Shown piece after piece: positions 42,532 to 51,256 of a stretch of DNA of 64,000 nucleotides. This stretch comes from Paenarthrobacter sp. PH39-S1 (GTDB lineage Bacteria > Actinomycetota > Actinomycetes > Actinomycetales > Micrococcaceae): the NCBI RefSeq assembly GCF_030063245.1, contig NZ_JASISR010000004.1, forward strand, positions 116,938 to 180,937, given 5' to 3'. Position 1 is the stretch's first letter, and each line of letters opens with the position of its first letter. Both the position numbers and the translations under genes were made by a program. Under the pieces are notes generated by a model. It was not told the DNA's origin and searched no databases. It saw only the letters and a program-made list of their open reading frames with translations.

Positions 42532-45285
42532 GTGAGCGAAACTACCAAAACGGTCCCCAGAACAGCAGCAGAGCCGGCATTGTCCACAGCGGCGCGGGTG
42601 GTCATACCTGCCGGTTCGGAGCCGGGCCGTCTGCTGGTGATCGACGGCCATTCGATGGCCTTCCGGGCGTTTTACGCCCTCCCCGCGGAGAACTTCTCCA
42701 CCGACACCGGACAGCACACAAACGCGGTCTACGGGTTTACGTCGATGCTGCTGACCATGATCCGTCAGCACAAACCCACCCATGTCGTGGTGGCCTTCGA
42801 TCTGGATACGCCGACGTTCCGCTCGGTGGAGTACACCGAATACAAGGCCGGCCGCTCTAAAACACCGCAGGAATTCCACGGCCAGGTGGACCTGATCGTC
42901 AAGGTGATGGACGCCATGCGGATTCCCACCATTTCCCTGGACGGCTACGAGGCGGATGACATCATCGCGACGCTGGCCGCCCAGGGCGAGGCGGCGCAGT
43001 GGGATGTGCTGGTGGTTTCCGGAGACCGGGATGCCTTCCAGCTCATCACGGACAGGGTGTCCGTGCTTTATCCGAAGAAGGGTATTTCGGACATTCCGCC
43101 GATGGATGCCGCCGCCGTAGAAGCGAAGTATTTTGTCGGCCCGGAAAAGTATTCTGACCTGGCGGCCTTGGTGGGGGAGACGGCGGATAATCTGCCAGGT
43201 GTTCCCGGAGTCGGCCCGAAGACGGCCGCCAAGTGGATCAACCTCTATGGCGGCCTCGACGGCATCTTGGCGAACATTGGCTCGATTGGCGGAAAAGCCG
43301 GCGATGCCCTGCGCGAACATGAAGAGAGCGTCAAACGCAATCGACGGCTGAATCATTTGCTGCGCGATCTTGCGCTTCCGGTGCGTCTGGATGCCATGGT
43401 GCTCCAGCATCCGGACCGCGGGGAGATTGAAGAACTGTTTGATGCGCTGCAGTTCAACACACTGCGGAAACGCCTTTTCGACCTGTTCGGAGACGACGAT
43501 GAGGCCGCCGACACGGACGGCCATACGGCACCTCGGCACGCCGTGCTCAGCAGCGCCGCCGAACTGGCGGATTGGTTTGTCCGCACGAATCAGGCCATGG
43601 TAGGGCTGGCGCTGGTTTCCGAGGCGACGCCGGCCGGGCAGGACGCCGTCGGCTTGGCGTTGTCCACGAACGGTTCGGCGGCCTACGTGGAGTTGGCAGC
43701 GCTCGATGTGGCAGCGGAAAGCGTGCTCGGAGATTGGCTGCGCAGTCAGGATGCGCGCAAGACCATCCACGACTTCAAGTCCGCCTATAAGGCCCTGCGC
43801 CAGCGGGGGCTGGAACTGGCCGGCATCGTCGATGATACCGCCATCTCCGCCTACCTCATCCAGCCGGACCGGCGCACCTATGACCTCGCGGATTTGAGCC
43901 AGGTGCATTTAAAGGTGACGGTGGCCGCTCCGGGGACGGCTGCCAACGGCCAGTTGGAGCTGGGCCTGGAAGATACGACGGCGCCGGATGCTGTGATGAA
44001 GGCTTACGTCACGCTGCAGCTGAGTGAGCATTTTGTCGGCCTGTTGCTGGAGCGCGGGGCCAACAAGCTGCTGGGCGAGCTGGAACTGCCGCTGGCAAGG
44101 GTGCTGGCCGGGATGGAAATGACCGGCATAGCCGTGTCGTCCCCCCAGCTGGACGGACTGTTGGCGGATTTCAGCGCCACGATCAGCGCTGCCCAGACGG
44201 CTGCCTTTGATGCGATCGGCCACGAGGTCAACCTGGGCTCCCCGAAACAGCTGCAGACAGTGCTCTTTGATGAGCTCGGCATGCCGAAGACCAAGAAGAT
44301 AAAGACCGGTTTTTCCACGGACGCGGATGCACTGGCGGATCTGGCGCAAAAGACCGGGCACCCGTTCCTGCTGCAGCTGCAGGCTTACCGGGATGCCACC
44401 AAGCTCCGCCAGACAGTGGAGGGGCTGAGCAAAGCCACGGCGGAGGACGGACGGATCCACACTACGTACGCGCAGAACGTGGCCGCCACCGGGCGCCTCT
44501 CATCGACCAACCCCAACCTGCAGAACATTCCAATCAGGAGCGAAGAAGGGCGCCGCATCCGCGAGGTGTTTGTGGTGGGACACGGCTACGAGACGCTGCT
44601 CACCGCGGACTATTCACAGATCGAAATGCGGATCATGGCCCACCTCTCCGGGGACCCCGGTCTGATCCAGGCCTTCCGGGATGGCGAGGATCTGCACCGG
44701 TTTGTCGGCTCGCATGTCTTCCACGTCGCCGTGGAAGACGTCACCAGTGCCATGCGCTCCAAGGTTAAGGCGATGTCCTATGGCCTGGTCTACGGGCTGA
44801 GCTCCTTCGGCCTGTCCAAACAGCTGGGCATCCCCGTGGATGAGGCCCGGACCCTGATGAAGGACTACTTTGACCGGTTCGGCGCCGTGCGGGACTACCT
44901 GCGCGGCGTGGTGGAGCAGGCCCGTGTCGACGGATTCACGGCAACCATCGAAGGGCGCCGACGGTACCTGCCGGATCTCTCCAGCGACCACCGTCAGCTC
45001 CGCGAAATGGCTGAACGGGCCGCGCTCAACGCCCCGATTCAAGGGTCGGCGGCGGACATCATCAAAAAGGCCATGCTGGGTGTGGAGGATGCGCTCCAGG
45101 CGCGGCAGCTTTCCTCCCGGATGCTGCTGCAGGTCCATGACGAGCTGGTGCTCGAGATCGCCCCAGGCGAACGAGATGCCGTTGAGGAGTTGGTGGTGGC
45201 GCAGATGGGGCAGGCGGCGGAGCTGTCAGTGCCGCTTGATGTCCAGATCGGAGTAGGCGCCAGCTGGCACGAGGCCGGGCACTAG
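42532..45285 (+). CDS. polA: DNA polymerase I
   Basis: A 917-residue protein. Residues ~30-330 are the 5' nuclease: LLVIDGHSMAFRAFYA, YEADDIIATLA, VSGDRDAFQLI and PGVPGVGPKTAAKW. Residues ~340-520 are the exonuclease-like domain, which lacks the DxE proofreading motif, as usual in actinobacteria. The polymerase has motif A LTADYSQIEMRIMAHLSGD, motif B KVKAMSYGLVYGLSSFGL and motif C LLQVHDELVLE. It fills gaps in repair and removes RNA primers. The GTG at 42532 gives the expected N-terminus and is placed just after a TAGGCT box. Confidence 0.97.
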   Translation: MSETTKTVPRTAAEPALSTAARVVIPAGSEPGRLLVIDGHSMAFRAFYALPAENFSTDTGQHTNAVYGFTSMLLTMIRQHKPTHVVVAFDLDTPTFRSVEYTEYKAGRSKTPQEFHGQVDLIVKVMDAMRIPTISLDGYEADDIIATLAAQGEAAQWDVLVVSGDRDAFQLITDRVSVLYPKKGISDIPPMDAAAVEAKYFVGPEKYSDLAALVGETADNLPGVPGVGPKTAAKWINLYGGLDGILANIGSIGGKAGDALREHEESVKRNRRLNHLLRDLALPVRLDAMVLQHPDRGEIEELFDALQFNTLRKRLFDLFGDDDEAADTDGHTAPRHAVLSSAAELADWFVRTNQAMVGLALVSEATPAGQDAVGLALSTNGSAAYVELAALDVAAESVLGDWLRSQDARKTIHDFKSAYKALRQRGLELAGIVDDTAISAYLIQPDRRTYDLADLSQVHLKVTVAAPGTAANGQLELGLEDTTAPDAVMKAYVTLQLSEHFVGLLLERGANKLLGELELPLARVLAGMEMTGIAVSSPQLDGLLADFSATISAAQTAAFDAIGHEVNLGSPKQLQTVLFDELGMPKTKKIKTGFSTDADALADLAQKTGHPFLLQLQAYRDATKLRQTVEGLSKATAEDGRIHTTYAQNVAATGRLSSTNPNLQNIPIRSEEGRRIREVFVVGHGYETLLTADYSQIEMRIMAHLSGDPGLIQAFRDGEDLHRFVGSHVFHVAVEDVTSAMRSKVKAMSYGLVYGLSSFGLSKQLGIPVDEARTLMKDYFDRFGAVRDYLRGVVEQARVDGFTATIEGRRRYLPDLSSDHRQLREMAERAALNAPIQGSAADIIKKAMLGVEDALQARQLSSRMLLQVHDELVLEIAPGERDAVEELVVAQMGQAAELSVPLDVQIGVGASWHEAGH

Positions 45286-45743
45286 ATGTTGCGGCGATTA
45301 GGCTTCCTTGTCCAGCCCGACGCGGCGTTCGCCTTTCTGTGCGGGTTGCGAAAGGGCCCAGGTGCCCTGCGGGAACGGCATCGGCAGCTAGAGCCAGTGG
45401 AGAGCGTGGCGAGGCCGTCGTCGGTCAGTGCACGAAACAAGCCGAGCGGACGGGCTGAACAGTCAATGGTGTCAAACGGCGCAAAATAGCTTTGCACAGA
45501 GATCCCGACCGGCTTCGTCAACGCCAGCCGCTCAAAAACCGCAAGGTGCTCTGCGACCTGTGCCGCCGGACCCGGCCACCGTCGTTGACCGTCAGATCAG
45601 GGGCCTGCGCGGGCGGACGGACAGATTCATCGCCCGAGTCCGCGGCTAGGGGGTGTCTGCTCCATCCTCGCGGCCGGGTCCGCCTTGGCCGGCAGGCGCG
45701 CAAGGATCCTCTCCCGCTCTGGCGGGGCGAGGCGCTGCTGCTT
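45286..45743. other. intergenic stretch without a recognised gene
   Basis: These 458 bases follow polA and precede the acetyltransferase promoter. A minus-strand frame (45282-45521) and two short plus-strand frames are open but show no known motif, no ribosome-binding site and codon use unlike their neighbours. I see no terminator hairpin. It may be an eroded gene beyond recognition. Confidence 0.4.
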
Positions 45744-45749
45744 TAGGCT
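45744..45749 (+). promoter_or_regulatory. TAGGCT -10 box for the Eis-like gene
   Basis: TAGGCT ends eight bases before GTG 45758. The same hexamer and nearly the same spacing occur at polA, the methyltransferase at 14484 and the GNAT gene at 55953. Confidence 0.45.
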
Positions 45750-45757
45750 TGTTGACT

Positions 45758-47125
45758 GTGACTGTCATTGTCGAACCAACCGAACGATTTTCCTATGAAA
45801 TCCGGAGCTTTCCGGCCCGATACGCCGGGACCGGCATCGACCCTTCCGCCCGCAAATGGAAGGAGGCCGTTGACCGCGGCTTCCATGGCGATTCCCCCAC
45901 CGATGCGGATATTCAAAAGACGTTGGCCTCCGAGGAGAAGGACGGGCGGATCCTCACGGGTGCCTATGCCGCGTCGGCTCCGGACCGGGCGTGGGACGCG
46001 GGCTACCCGGTGGCCACCTACGCCAGTTACCGCAAGACCCTCAATGTGGGGGCCGGGAAGTTGCTGCCGGCCCACCTGATCAGTGCGGTGACCGTCCGGC
46101 CCACGCACCGCCGGCGTGGCCTGTTGCGGACCATCATCACCGATGATCTGCGCCGCGCCAAGGCCGACGGGCTGGCGATCGCTGCCTTGACGGCCTCCGA
46201 GGCCACCATATATGGACGCTTCGGCTTTGGCGCCGCCACGCACGCCGCTGCGATTGAGGTGGACAGCGGTGCCGGCTTCGCACTCAAAGGCAACCAGCCG
46301 ACGTCGACCCTCCCTGCGGGTAAGCCTGACGGAACCGGCGGGAGCACAGAGGCGGCCGGGATCGTTGAGCTTGCGGAACCGCTGGTGCTGAAGGAGCTGG
46401 AACCGGCGATTTTTGCGCAGGTCCACGCAGGCACCTTCGGCTCACTTGGTCGACAGGACGCCTACCGCTATCGGGTGTCCGGCTATTGGAACTATGGCAT
46501 GCCGGAACGCGACAAGAGCGTACGGGCGGCCTTGTACTATGCCCCGGACGGAAGCTGCGGCGGGTACGTCTCTTACAAGGTTATGGATAGGGAGACGCCA
46601 TCCACGCTGCAGGTGGTGGACCTGCTGGCAACGAGCAGCCCGGCTCATTTGGCGTTGTGGCGGTTTCTGGGCTCGATTGACCTGGTGCAGCGGATCAGTC
46701 GCAAGGGTGCACCGGTGGCGGACCCGCTGCAGTGGGCGCTGGGGGACAAGCGCCGTTACCTGGTCAAGGCGGTGGAGGATCACCTCTGGCTGCGGATCCT
46801 AGATCCGGTTGCGGCCCTTGTCGGCCGCCATTACTGGGGCGACGGCACCGTGACGTTGGCCATCGAGGATCCGCTCCATCTGGCGGACGGCGTGTACCGG
46901 CTGGAGGCCGGCGGCGGATCAGCGGTCGTGACACAGCTGCCCGATTCGGACCCGGCTGACCTGCGTCTTGGGGCGGCGGAACTGGGACAGCTCTATCTAG
47001 CCGGTGTGAGCGTCGGGACCCTGGTGGCTGCCGGGACGGTTCGCGAGCTTCGGGCCGGGGCGGCGGCCGCCGGCGACGCAGTGCTCGGTGCTCCGCTGGC
47101 CCCGCACTGTCTGACGGATTTTTAG
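45758..47125 (+). CDS. Eis-family GNAT N-acetyltransferase
   Basis: A 455-residue protein with the three-part Eis layout. The N-terminal GNAT has ISAVTVRPTHRRRGLLRTI (acetyl-CoA loop V-x-x-x-x-R-R-R-G) and YGRFGFG. A second, degenerate GNAT follows near 190-330, and the C-terminal sterol-carrier-like part has LGAAELGQLYLAGVSV. It ends in a free C-terminal carboxylate (DF), which in Mycobacterium Eis takes part in catalysis. Eis proteins acetylate aminoglycosides, peptides or lysines. GTG 45758 is chosen from the leaderless promoter. Confidence 0.88.
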   Translation: MTVIVEPTERFSYEIRSFPARYAGTGIDPSARKWKEAVDRGFHGDSPTDADIQKTLASEEKDGRILTGAYAASAPDRAWDAGYPVATYASYRKTLNVGAGKLLPAHLISAVTVRPTHRRRGLLRTIITDDLRRAKADGLAIAALTASEATIYGRFGFGAATHAAAIEVDSGAGFALKGNQPTSTLPAGKPDGTGGSTEAAGIVELAEPLVLKELEPAIFAQVHAGTFGSLGRQDAYRYRVSGYWNYGMPERDKSVRAALYYAPDGSCGGYVSYKVMDRETPSTLQVVDLLATSSPAHLALWRFLGSIDLVQRISRKGAPVADPLQWALGDKRRYLVKAVEDHLWLRILDPVAALVGRHYWGDGTVTLAIEDPLHLADGVYRLEAGGGSAVVTQLPDSDPADLRLGAAELGQLYLAGVSVGTLVAAGTVRELRAGAAAAGDAVLGAPLAPHCLTDF

Positions 47126-47145
47126 GCCCAGGAGCCTGTGCTCGG

Positions 47146-47175
47146 GTGCTTCGAAGTGCTTCGAAGTGCTTCGTC
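47146..47175. repeat. three 10-bp tandem units upstream of the rpsA promoter
   Basis: GTGCTTCGAA occurs at 47146 and 47156, then GTGCTTCGTC at 47166. The repeat ends six bases before the -35 box, so it may bind a regulator or be a slipped duplication. Confidence 0.5.
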
Positions 47176-47181
47176 GCGCTT

Positions 47182-47210
47182 TTGCGATCGTTAGCCGAAG
47201 TGACTAGACT
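47182..47210 (+). promoter_or_regulatory. rpsA promoter
   Basis: TTGCGA (47182-47187) and TAGACT (47205-47210) are exactly 17 bp apart, the best -35/-10 pair in the window. Transcription should begin near 47217, leaving a leader of about 200 nt before the ATG at 47418. An 11-bp direct repeat CGTTGCGGCAC occurs in that leader at 47274 and 47315. Confidence 0.6.
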
Positions 47211-47417
47211 AAACGGGTGTGCAGTGCGCGCGTCAGCTGTTCGAGCGGGCCCCGGCCCTCAAAGGCAACTGAGCGTTGCGGCACGCTTTTAGTTTTATCG
47301 CTGCACGGTAAATTCGTTGCGGCACATCCATAGCATGATTCATAATTCAGGTTCATCCGTGCCTATCGGCCCGGTCCTCCTGGCTCAACTCACTATCCAC
47401 ATCGGAGCCCCTACTAC

Positions 47418-48893
47418 ATGACCATCACGACCCCCGAGAAGACCAGTACCCCCGTTGTCGCCATTAACGACATCGGCTCGGCTGAGGACTTCCTCGCAGC
47501 TGTTGACGCCACCATCAAGTACTTCAACGACGGAGATCTTGTTGAAGGTACCGTCGTCAAGGTTGACCGCGACGAAGTTCTGCTCGACATCGGTTACAAG
47601 ACCGAAGGTGTCATCCCTTCCCGCGAATTGTCCATCAAGCACGACGTTGATCCCGGAGACGTTGTCTCCGTTGGCGATCTCGTCGAAGCGCTGGTGCTGA
47701 CCAAGGAAGACAAAGAAGGCCGTCTGATCCTCTCCAAGAAGCGCGCGCAGTACGAGCGTGCCTGGGGCGACATCGAGAAGGTCAAGGAAGAGGACGGCGT
47801 CGTCACCGGTACCGTCATCGAAGTTGTCAAGGGCGGACTTATCCTCGACATCGGCCTGCGCGGCTTCCTGCCCGCCTCGCTGGTCGAGATGCGCCGCGTC
47901 CGCGACCTGGCTCCGTACATCGGGCAGAAGATCGAAGCCAAAATCATCGAGCTGGACAAGAACCGCAACAACGTGGTCTTGTCCCGCCGTGCGTGGCTCG
48001 AGCAGACCCAGTCCGAGGTCCGTTCCACGTTCCTCAACAAGCTGGAAAAGGGCCAGGTCCGTCCCGGCGTCGTTTCCTCCATCGTCAACTTCGGTGCCTT
48101 CGTGGACCTGGGCGGCGTCGACGGTCTGGTGCACGTTTCCGAGCTGTCCTGGAAGCACATCGATCACCCGTCCGAGGTTGTCGAAGTCGGCCAGGAAGTC
48201 ACCGTCGAGGTGCTCGAGGTGGATCTGGACCGCGAGCGGGTTTCGCTCTCGCTCAAGGCCACGCAGGAAGACCCGTGGCAGACCTTCGCCCGGACGCACG
48301 CGTTGGGTCAGGTTGTCCCCGGTAAGGTCACCAAACTGGTTCCGTTCGGCGCGTTTGTCCGCGTTGAAGACGGCATCGAGGGCCTGGTACACATCTCCGA
48401 GCTGGCCGTGCGCCACGTGGAGCTGGCGGAGCAGGTTGTCTCCGTGGGCGACGAGCTGTTCGTCAAGGTCATCGACATCGACCTCGAGCGCCGCCGTATC
48501 TCGCTCTCGCTCAAGCAGGCCAACGACGGCGTCGACGCCGACAGCACCGAGTTTGACCCGGCACTGTACGGCATGGCTGCCGAGTACGACGAAGAAGGCA
48601 ACTACAAGTACCCGGAGGGCTTCGACCCGGAGTCCAACGAGTGGCTTGAGGGTTACGAGACGCAGCGCGCCGTGTGGGAGCAGCAGTACGCTGATGCTCA
48701 GGCCCGCTGGGAAGCGCACAAGAAGCAGGTCGTCGAGCACGCCGCAGAGGATGCGGCCGCCTCGGTGTCCGGTGACAGCGATTCCGGTACCACCAGCTAC
48801 TCCTCCGAGCCGGCAGTTGCCGAGACGGGAGCCGGCACGCTGGCTTCCGATGAGGCACTCGCCGCTCTGCGCGAAAAGCTCACCGGAAACTAG
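47418..48893 (+). CDS. rpsA: 30S ribosomal protein S1
   Basis: A 491-residue protein with four S1 domains at about residues 35-105, 125-190, 205-275 and 290-360. Examples are LVEGTVVKVDRDEVLLDIGYK, TGTVIEVVKGGLILDIGLRG, PGVVSSIVNFGAFVDLGGVDG and GKVTKLVPFGAFVRVEDGIEG. The last ~130 residues are an acidic, low-complexity tail ending in EALAALREKLTGN, as in other actinobacteria (E. coli has six domains). S1 binds mRNA leaders on the 30S subunit. Codon use is strongly biased, as expected for high expression. Confidence 0.97.
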   Translation: MTITTPEKTSTPVVAINDIGSAEDFLAAVDATIKYFNDGDLVEGTVVKVDRDEVLLDIGYKTEGVIPSRELSIKHDVDPGDVVSVGDLVEALVLTKEDKEGRLILSKKRAQYERAWGDIEKVKEEDGVVTGTVIEVVKGGLILDIGLRGFLPASLVEMRRVRDLAPYIGQKIEAKIIELDKNRNNVVLSRRAWLEQTQSEVRSTFLNKLEKGQVRPGVVSSIVNFGAFVDLGGVDGLVHVSELSWKHIDHPSEVVEVGQEVTVEVLEVDLDRERVSLSLKATQEDPWQTFARTHALGQVVPGKVTKLVPFGAFVRVEDGIEGLVHISELAVRHVELAEQVVSVGDELFVKVIDIDLERRRISLSLKQANDGVDADSTEFDPALYGMAAEYDEEGNYKYPEGFDPESNEWLEGYETQRAVWEQQYADAQARWEAHKKQVVEHAAEDAAASVSGDSDSGTTSYSSEPAVAETGAGTLASDEALAALREKLTGN

Positions 48894-48907
48894 CGCACGC
48901 CGCCGAA

Positions 48908-48938
48908 CCCTCCCTGCCGACCCGGTTGGCAGGGAGGG
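48908..48938 (+). terminator. hairpin after rpsA
   Basis: CCCTCCCTGCC and GGCAGGGAGGG are perfect 11-bp arms around nine bases, 14 bases after the rpsA stop. No T-tract follows. A second hairpin with T residues lies at 49024. Confidence 0.65.
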
Positions 48939-49023
48939 ACCGGCGTCGCTGCACTTGCACCGCCGGCCCTCCCGTGTCGACTCCGTCGCCACGTAGGGAC
49001 CCGGCAGCGCTGCACTTGCATTG

Positions 49024-49057
49024 AGAGGACCTCCGCCCGCGGGCGGGGGTCCTCTTT
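49024..49057 (+). terminator. second hairpin downstream of rpsA, with T-run
   Basis: AGAGGAC-CTCCGCCC pairs with GGGCGG-GGGTCCTCT across a GC centre with one mismatch, followed by TT. This is the better intrinsic terminator of the pair. Between the two hairpins a ~24-bp sequence ending CGCTGCACTTGCA (48936-48959) is repeated imperfectly at 48996-49020. Positions 49058-49195 hold no gene. Confidence 0.6.
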
Positions 49058-49195
49058 GCATGCCCGGTTGAGGCCTACGCTGCCCCGGAATTCGCGGGAA
49101 AGCTCAGCGGCAGCGCCGGGATCACTACGACGGTGCCGACACGGCATTGAAACCTGGGGACTTCCGCCAGCGGGGGACCGATACCGGCCGGAGAT

Positions 49196-49918
49196 TCAGC
49201 TGACGTCTAACCAAGCTGTTGTGCCGAATGTCGGCACCGCCGTCCCGGCGGACAAGGCCGCGAGGAGTTGCCGGGCGGCGGCGATGGCCTCGGGTGTGTC
49301 TTTCAGAGCCGCTTCCAGCTGGACACCCGTGGGACCGTAATTACTCCCGCGAAGCGTCATTCCAGCGGCGCGGAGCCCATGCTCCAGCCGGCCCGCTTCG
49401 GCGTGGATGACGGTCACGGTGAACAGACGAAGCCGTTGCCGGCGCACCAGGACGGCGGCGTCCAGCGCCAAGGAAACGGACGACGAGTACGCTCGGACCA
49501 GGCCGCCGGCGCCGAGCAAAACCCCGCCAAAATACCTGACGACGACGGCACACACGTCACTGAGGTCAGCGGCGGCGCCGCTTGCGCCCGTCCTGCCCGC
49601 TTCATGCCTGCGCAGCACCTCAAGCATCGGCGCGCCGGCAGTCCCGGACGGCTCGCCGTCGTCGTGAGCGCGCTGGATGTTCCGGTCCGGACCCAAAATC
49701 AGCGCCGAACAATGGTGGCGGGCGTCGCGGAATTCCTTGCGCACGGAGCCCAGCATGTCTGCGGCCGCCTCTTCGGTCTCGACGCGGCGTAGCACAGTGA
49801 TGAAGCGGGAGCGCTTGATTTCCAGTTCATGCCGGAACTCCCTGCCGGCGGCGGGAACAGTGTATTCCGCCATTGCGCCCGTAGCGTCGAAGGGCTGCGC
49901 ACTGGCGGGAAGGCTCAC
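49196..49918 (-). CDS. yigZ: YigZ/IMPACT family protein
   Basis: A 240-residue UPF0029 protein. RSRFITVLRRVETEEAA at the N-terminus and ARHHCSALILG are conserved; DDGEPSGTAGAPMLEVL is the family signature near 88-104, and VVRYFGGVLLGAGGLVRAYS follows. The C-terminal part is a ferredoxin-like domain. Function is unknown; YigZ has been linked to translation or RNA binding. GTG 49918 is used because TAAGCT lies six bases upstream in a divergent promoter pair with coaE. Confidence 0.9.
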   Translation of the reverse strand: MSLPASAQPFDATGAMAEYTVPAAGREFRHELEIKRSRFITVLRRVETEEAAADMLGSVRKEFRDARHHCSALILGPDRNIQRAHDDGEPSGTAGAPMLEVLRRHEAGRTGASGAAADLSDVCAVVVRYFGGVLLGAGGLVRAYSSSVSLALDAAVLVRRQRLRLFTVTVIHAEAGRLEHGLRAAGMTLRGSNYGPTGVQLEAALKDTPEAIAAARQLLAALSAGTAVPTFGTTAWLDVS

Positions 49919-49924
49919 CGGATC

Positions 49925-49934
49925 AGCTTAGTGT
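49925..49934. promoter_or_regulatory. overlapping divergent -10 boxes of yigZ and coaE
   Basis: On the minus strand TAAGCT (49930-49925) is six bases before yigZ GTG 49918. On the plus strand TAGTGT (49929-49934) is six bases before coaE ATG 49941. The two boxes share two base pairs, and only 22 bp separate the start codons, so both mRNAs should be leaderless and the promoters mutually exclusive. Confidence 0.55.
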
Positions 49935-49940
49935 GTAGGT

Positions 49941-51173
49941 ATGCTCAAAATAGGCCTGACCGGCGGGATTGCCAGCGGAAAGTCACTGTCGGCACGGTAT
50001 CTGCAAAGTCTTGGTGCCGTTTTGATCGATTCGGATGAGCTGGCCCGAGCGGTGGTGGCGCCGGGCAGTAAGGGTCTGGCGGCGGTGGTGCAGCGGTTTG
50101 GTCCGGGGGTTCTCGGGCCCGATGGTGCGCTCGACCGGGCAGCGCTGGGAGCGCTGATTTTTGCCGATTCCTCAGAGCGCGATGCCTTAAACGCGATCAT
50201 CCATCCGCTGGTCCGCTCCCGTGCCGCGGAATTGATGCAGGCCGCCGCTGCGGACGACGACGATGCGGTCGTGGTGCAGGACATTCCCTTGCTGGTGGAG
50301 ACGGGCCAGGGCAGCTCATTCCACCTGGTGCTGGTGGTGGATGCGCCGGTGAAACTGCAGATTGCGCGCATCGTGGCGCACCGCGGGCTCAGCGAAGCGG
50401 ATGCTGCGGCGCGGATTGCTGCGCAGGCCCTGCGCGAGGACCGGCTGGCCGCGGCCGACGCCGTCATCGATAACAGCGGGACCGTGGAAGGGGCGCTTCG
50501 CCAGATGGATCGGTTATGGGAGCAACGGCTGCTGCCCTTCGTGGACAACCTGAGGCACGGCAGGATGGCGGGACGGGACGGACCGGCAGTATTGGTACCG
50601 CCGAATCCGCAATGGCAGGCCCAAGCGGCCAGACTCTCGGCACGGATCGCGGCGGCCGCCCAGGGGGGGGTGCTGGCCGTGGACCACATTGGTTCCACCG
50701 CGGTGCCCGGCCTTCCCGCGAAGGATGTCCTGGATCTGCAGGTCCGGGTCCGTTCGCTGGCAGAGGCTGACCGATTGGCGCCGGCTTTGGCTGCCGCCGG
50801 CTTTCCGCGGCTGCCCGGGGACTGGCACGATACGCCGCATGCCCCGTACCTTGATCTGGCGCAGTGGCAAAAGCGGTTGCATGCTTCTGCAGACCCGGGG
50901 CGCACGGCGAATGTCCATGTCAGAGTAGAGGGATCCGCCGGCGCACGTTTCGCGCTGGCCTTTCGTGATTGGCTGCGGGCAGAGCCCGCGGCCTGTGCCG
51001 AGTATCTGAGCATCAAACGAGGTGCAGCAGCACAGCACAGTGCTGACATGGGAACCGGCGGCTATGCCGTAGCGAAGGAACCGTGGTTCAGGGACGTTGC
51101 CTTCCCGGCAGTATCACGCTGGACAGCCGCTACGGAATGGACTCCGCCCTTGGATCACTTCCCGCTGCCGTAG
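49941..51173 (+). CDS. coaE: dephospho-CoA kinase fused to an UPF0157/GrpB domain
   Basis: A 410-residue fusion. Residues 1-200 are CoaE: P-loop GLTGGIASGKSLSARYL, DSDELARAV, and the acceptor strand DIPLLVETG. It phosphorylates the 3'-OH of dephospho-CoA, the last step of CoA synthesis. Residues ~210-400 are an UPF0157 (GrpB-like nucleotidyltransferase fold): VDHIGSTAVPGLPAKDVLDLQV, YLSIKRGAA near the end. This fusion is known in actinobacteria, including mycobacteria. The ATG at 49941 is fixed by the promoter. It converges with the DUF4190 gene. Confidence 0.95.
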   Translation: MLKIGLTGGIASGKSLSARYLQSLGAVLIDSDELARAVVAPGSKGLAAVVQRFGPGVLGPDGALDRAALGALIFADSSERDALNAIIHPLVRSRAAELMQAAAADDDDAVVVQDIPLLVETGQGSSFHLVLVVDAPVKLQIARIVAHRGLSEADAAARIAAQALREDRLAAADAVIDNSGTVEGALRQMDRLWEQRLLPFVDNLRHGRMAGRDGPAVLVPPNPQWQAQAARLSARIAAAAQGGVLAVDHIGSTAVPGLPAKDVLDLQVRVRSLAEADRLAPALAAAGFPRLPGDWHDTPHAPYLDLAQWQKRLHASADPGRTANVHVRVEGSAGARFALAFRDWLRAEPAACAEYLSIKRGAAAQHSADMGTGGYAVAKEPWFRDVAFPAVSRWTAATEWTPPLDHFPLP

Positions 51174-51195
51174 CAAGGGTACGTGTCCGAAATTG

Positions 51196-51234
51196 AAAAG
51201 AGCCGTCGCTGCGGATGCAGCGGCGGCTCCTTTT
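51196..51234. terminator. bidirectional terminator between coaE and the DUF4190 gene
   Basis: AGCCGTCGCTGC and GCAGCGGCGGCT pair with one mismatch around GGAT, flanked by AAAAG on the left and CCTTTT on the right, giving a T-run in both directions. Confidence 0.75.
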
Positions 51235-51256
51235 GGTCCTGGATCAGTTCCAGGGC

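Noticed and set aside
45282..45521. 79-codon minus-strand open frame after polA
   Set aside because: No ribosome-binding site, no motif and no recognisable relative by eye; treated as intergenic.
47385..49061. 558-codon minus-strand open frame opposite rpsA
   Set aside because: It mirrors the strongly biased rpsA codons and repeats; no domain is recognisable.
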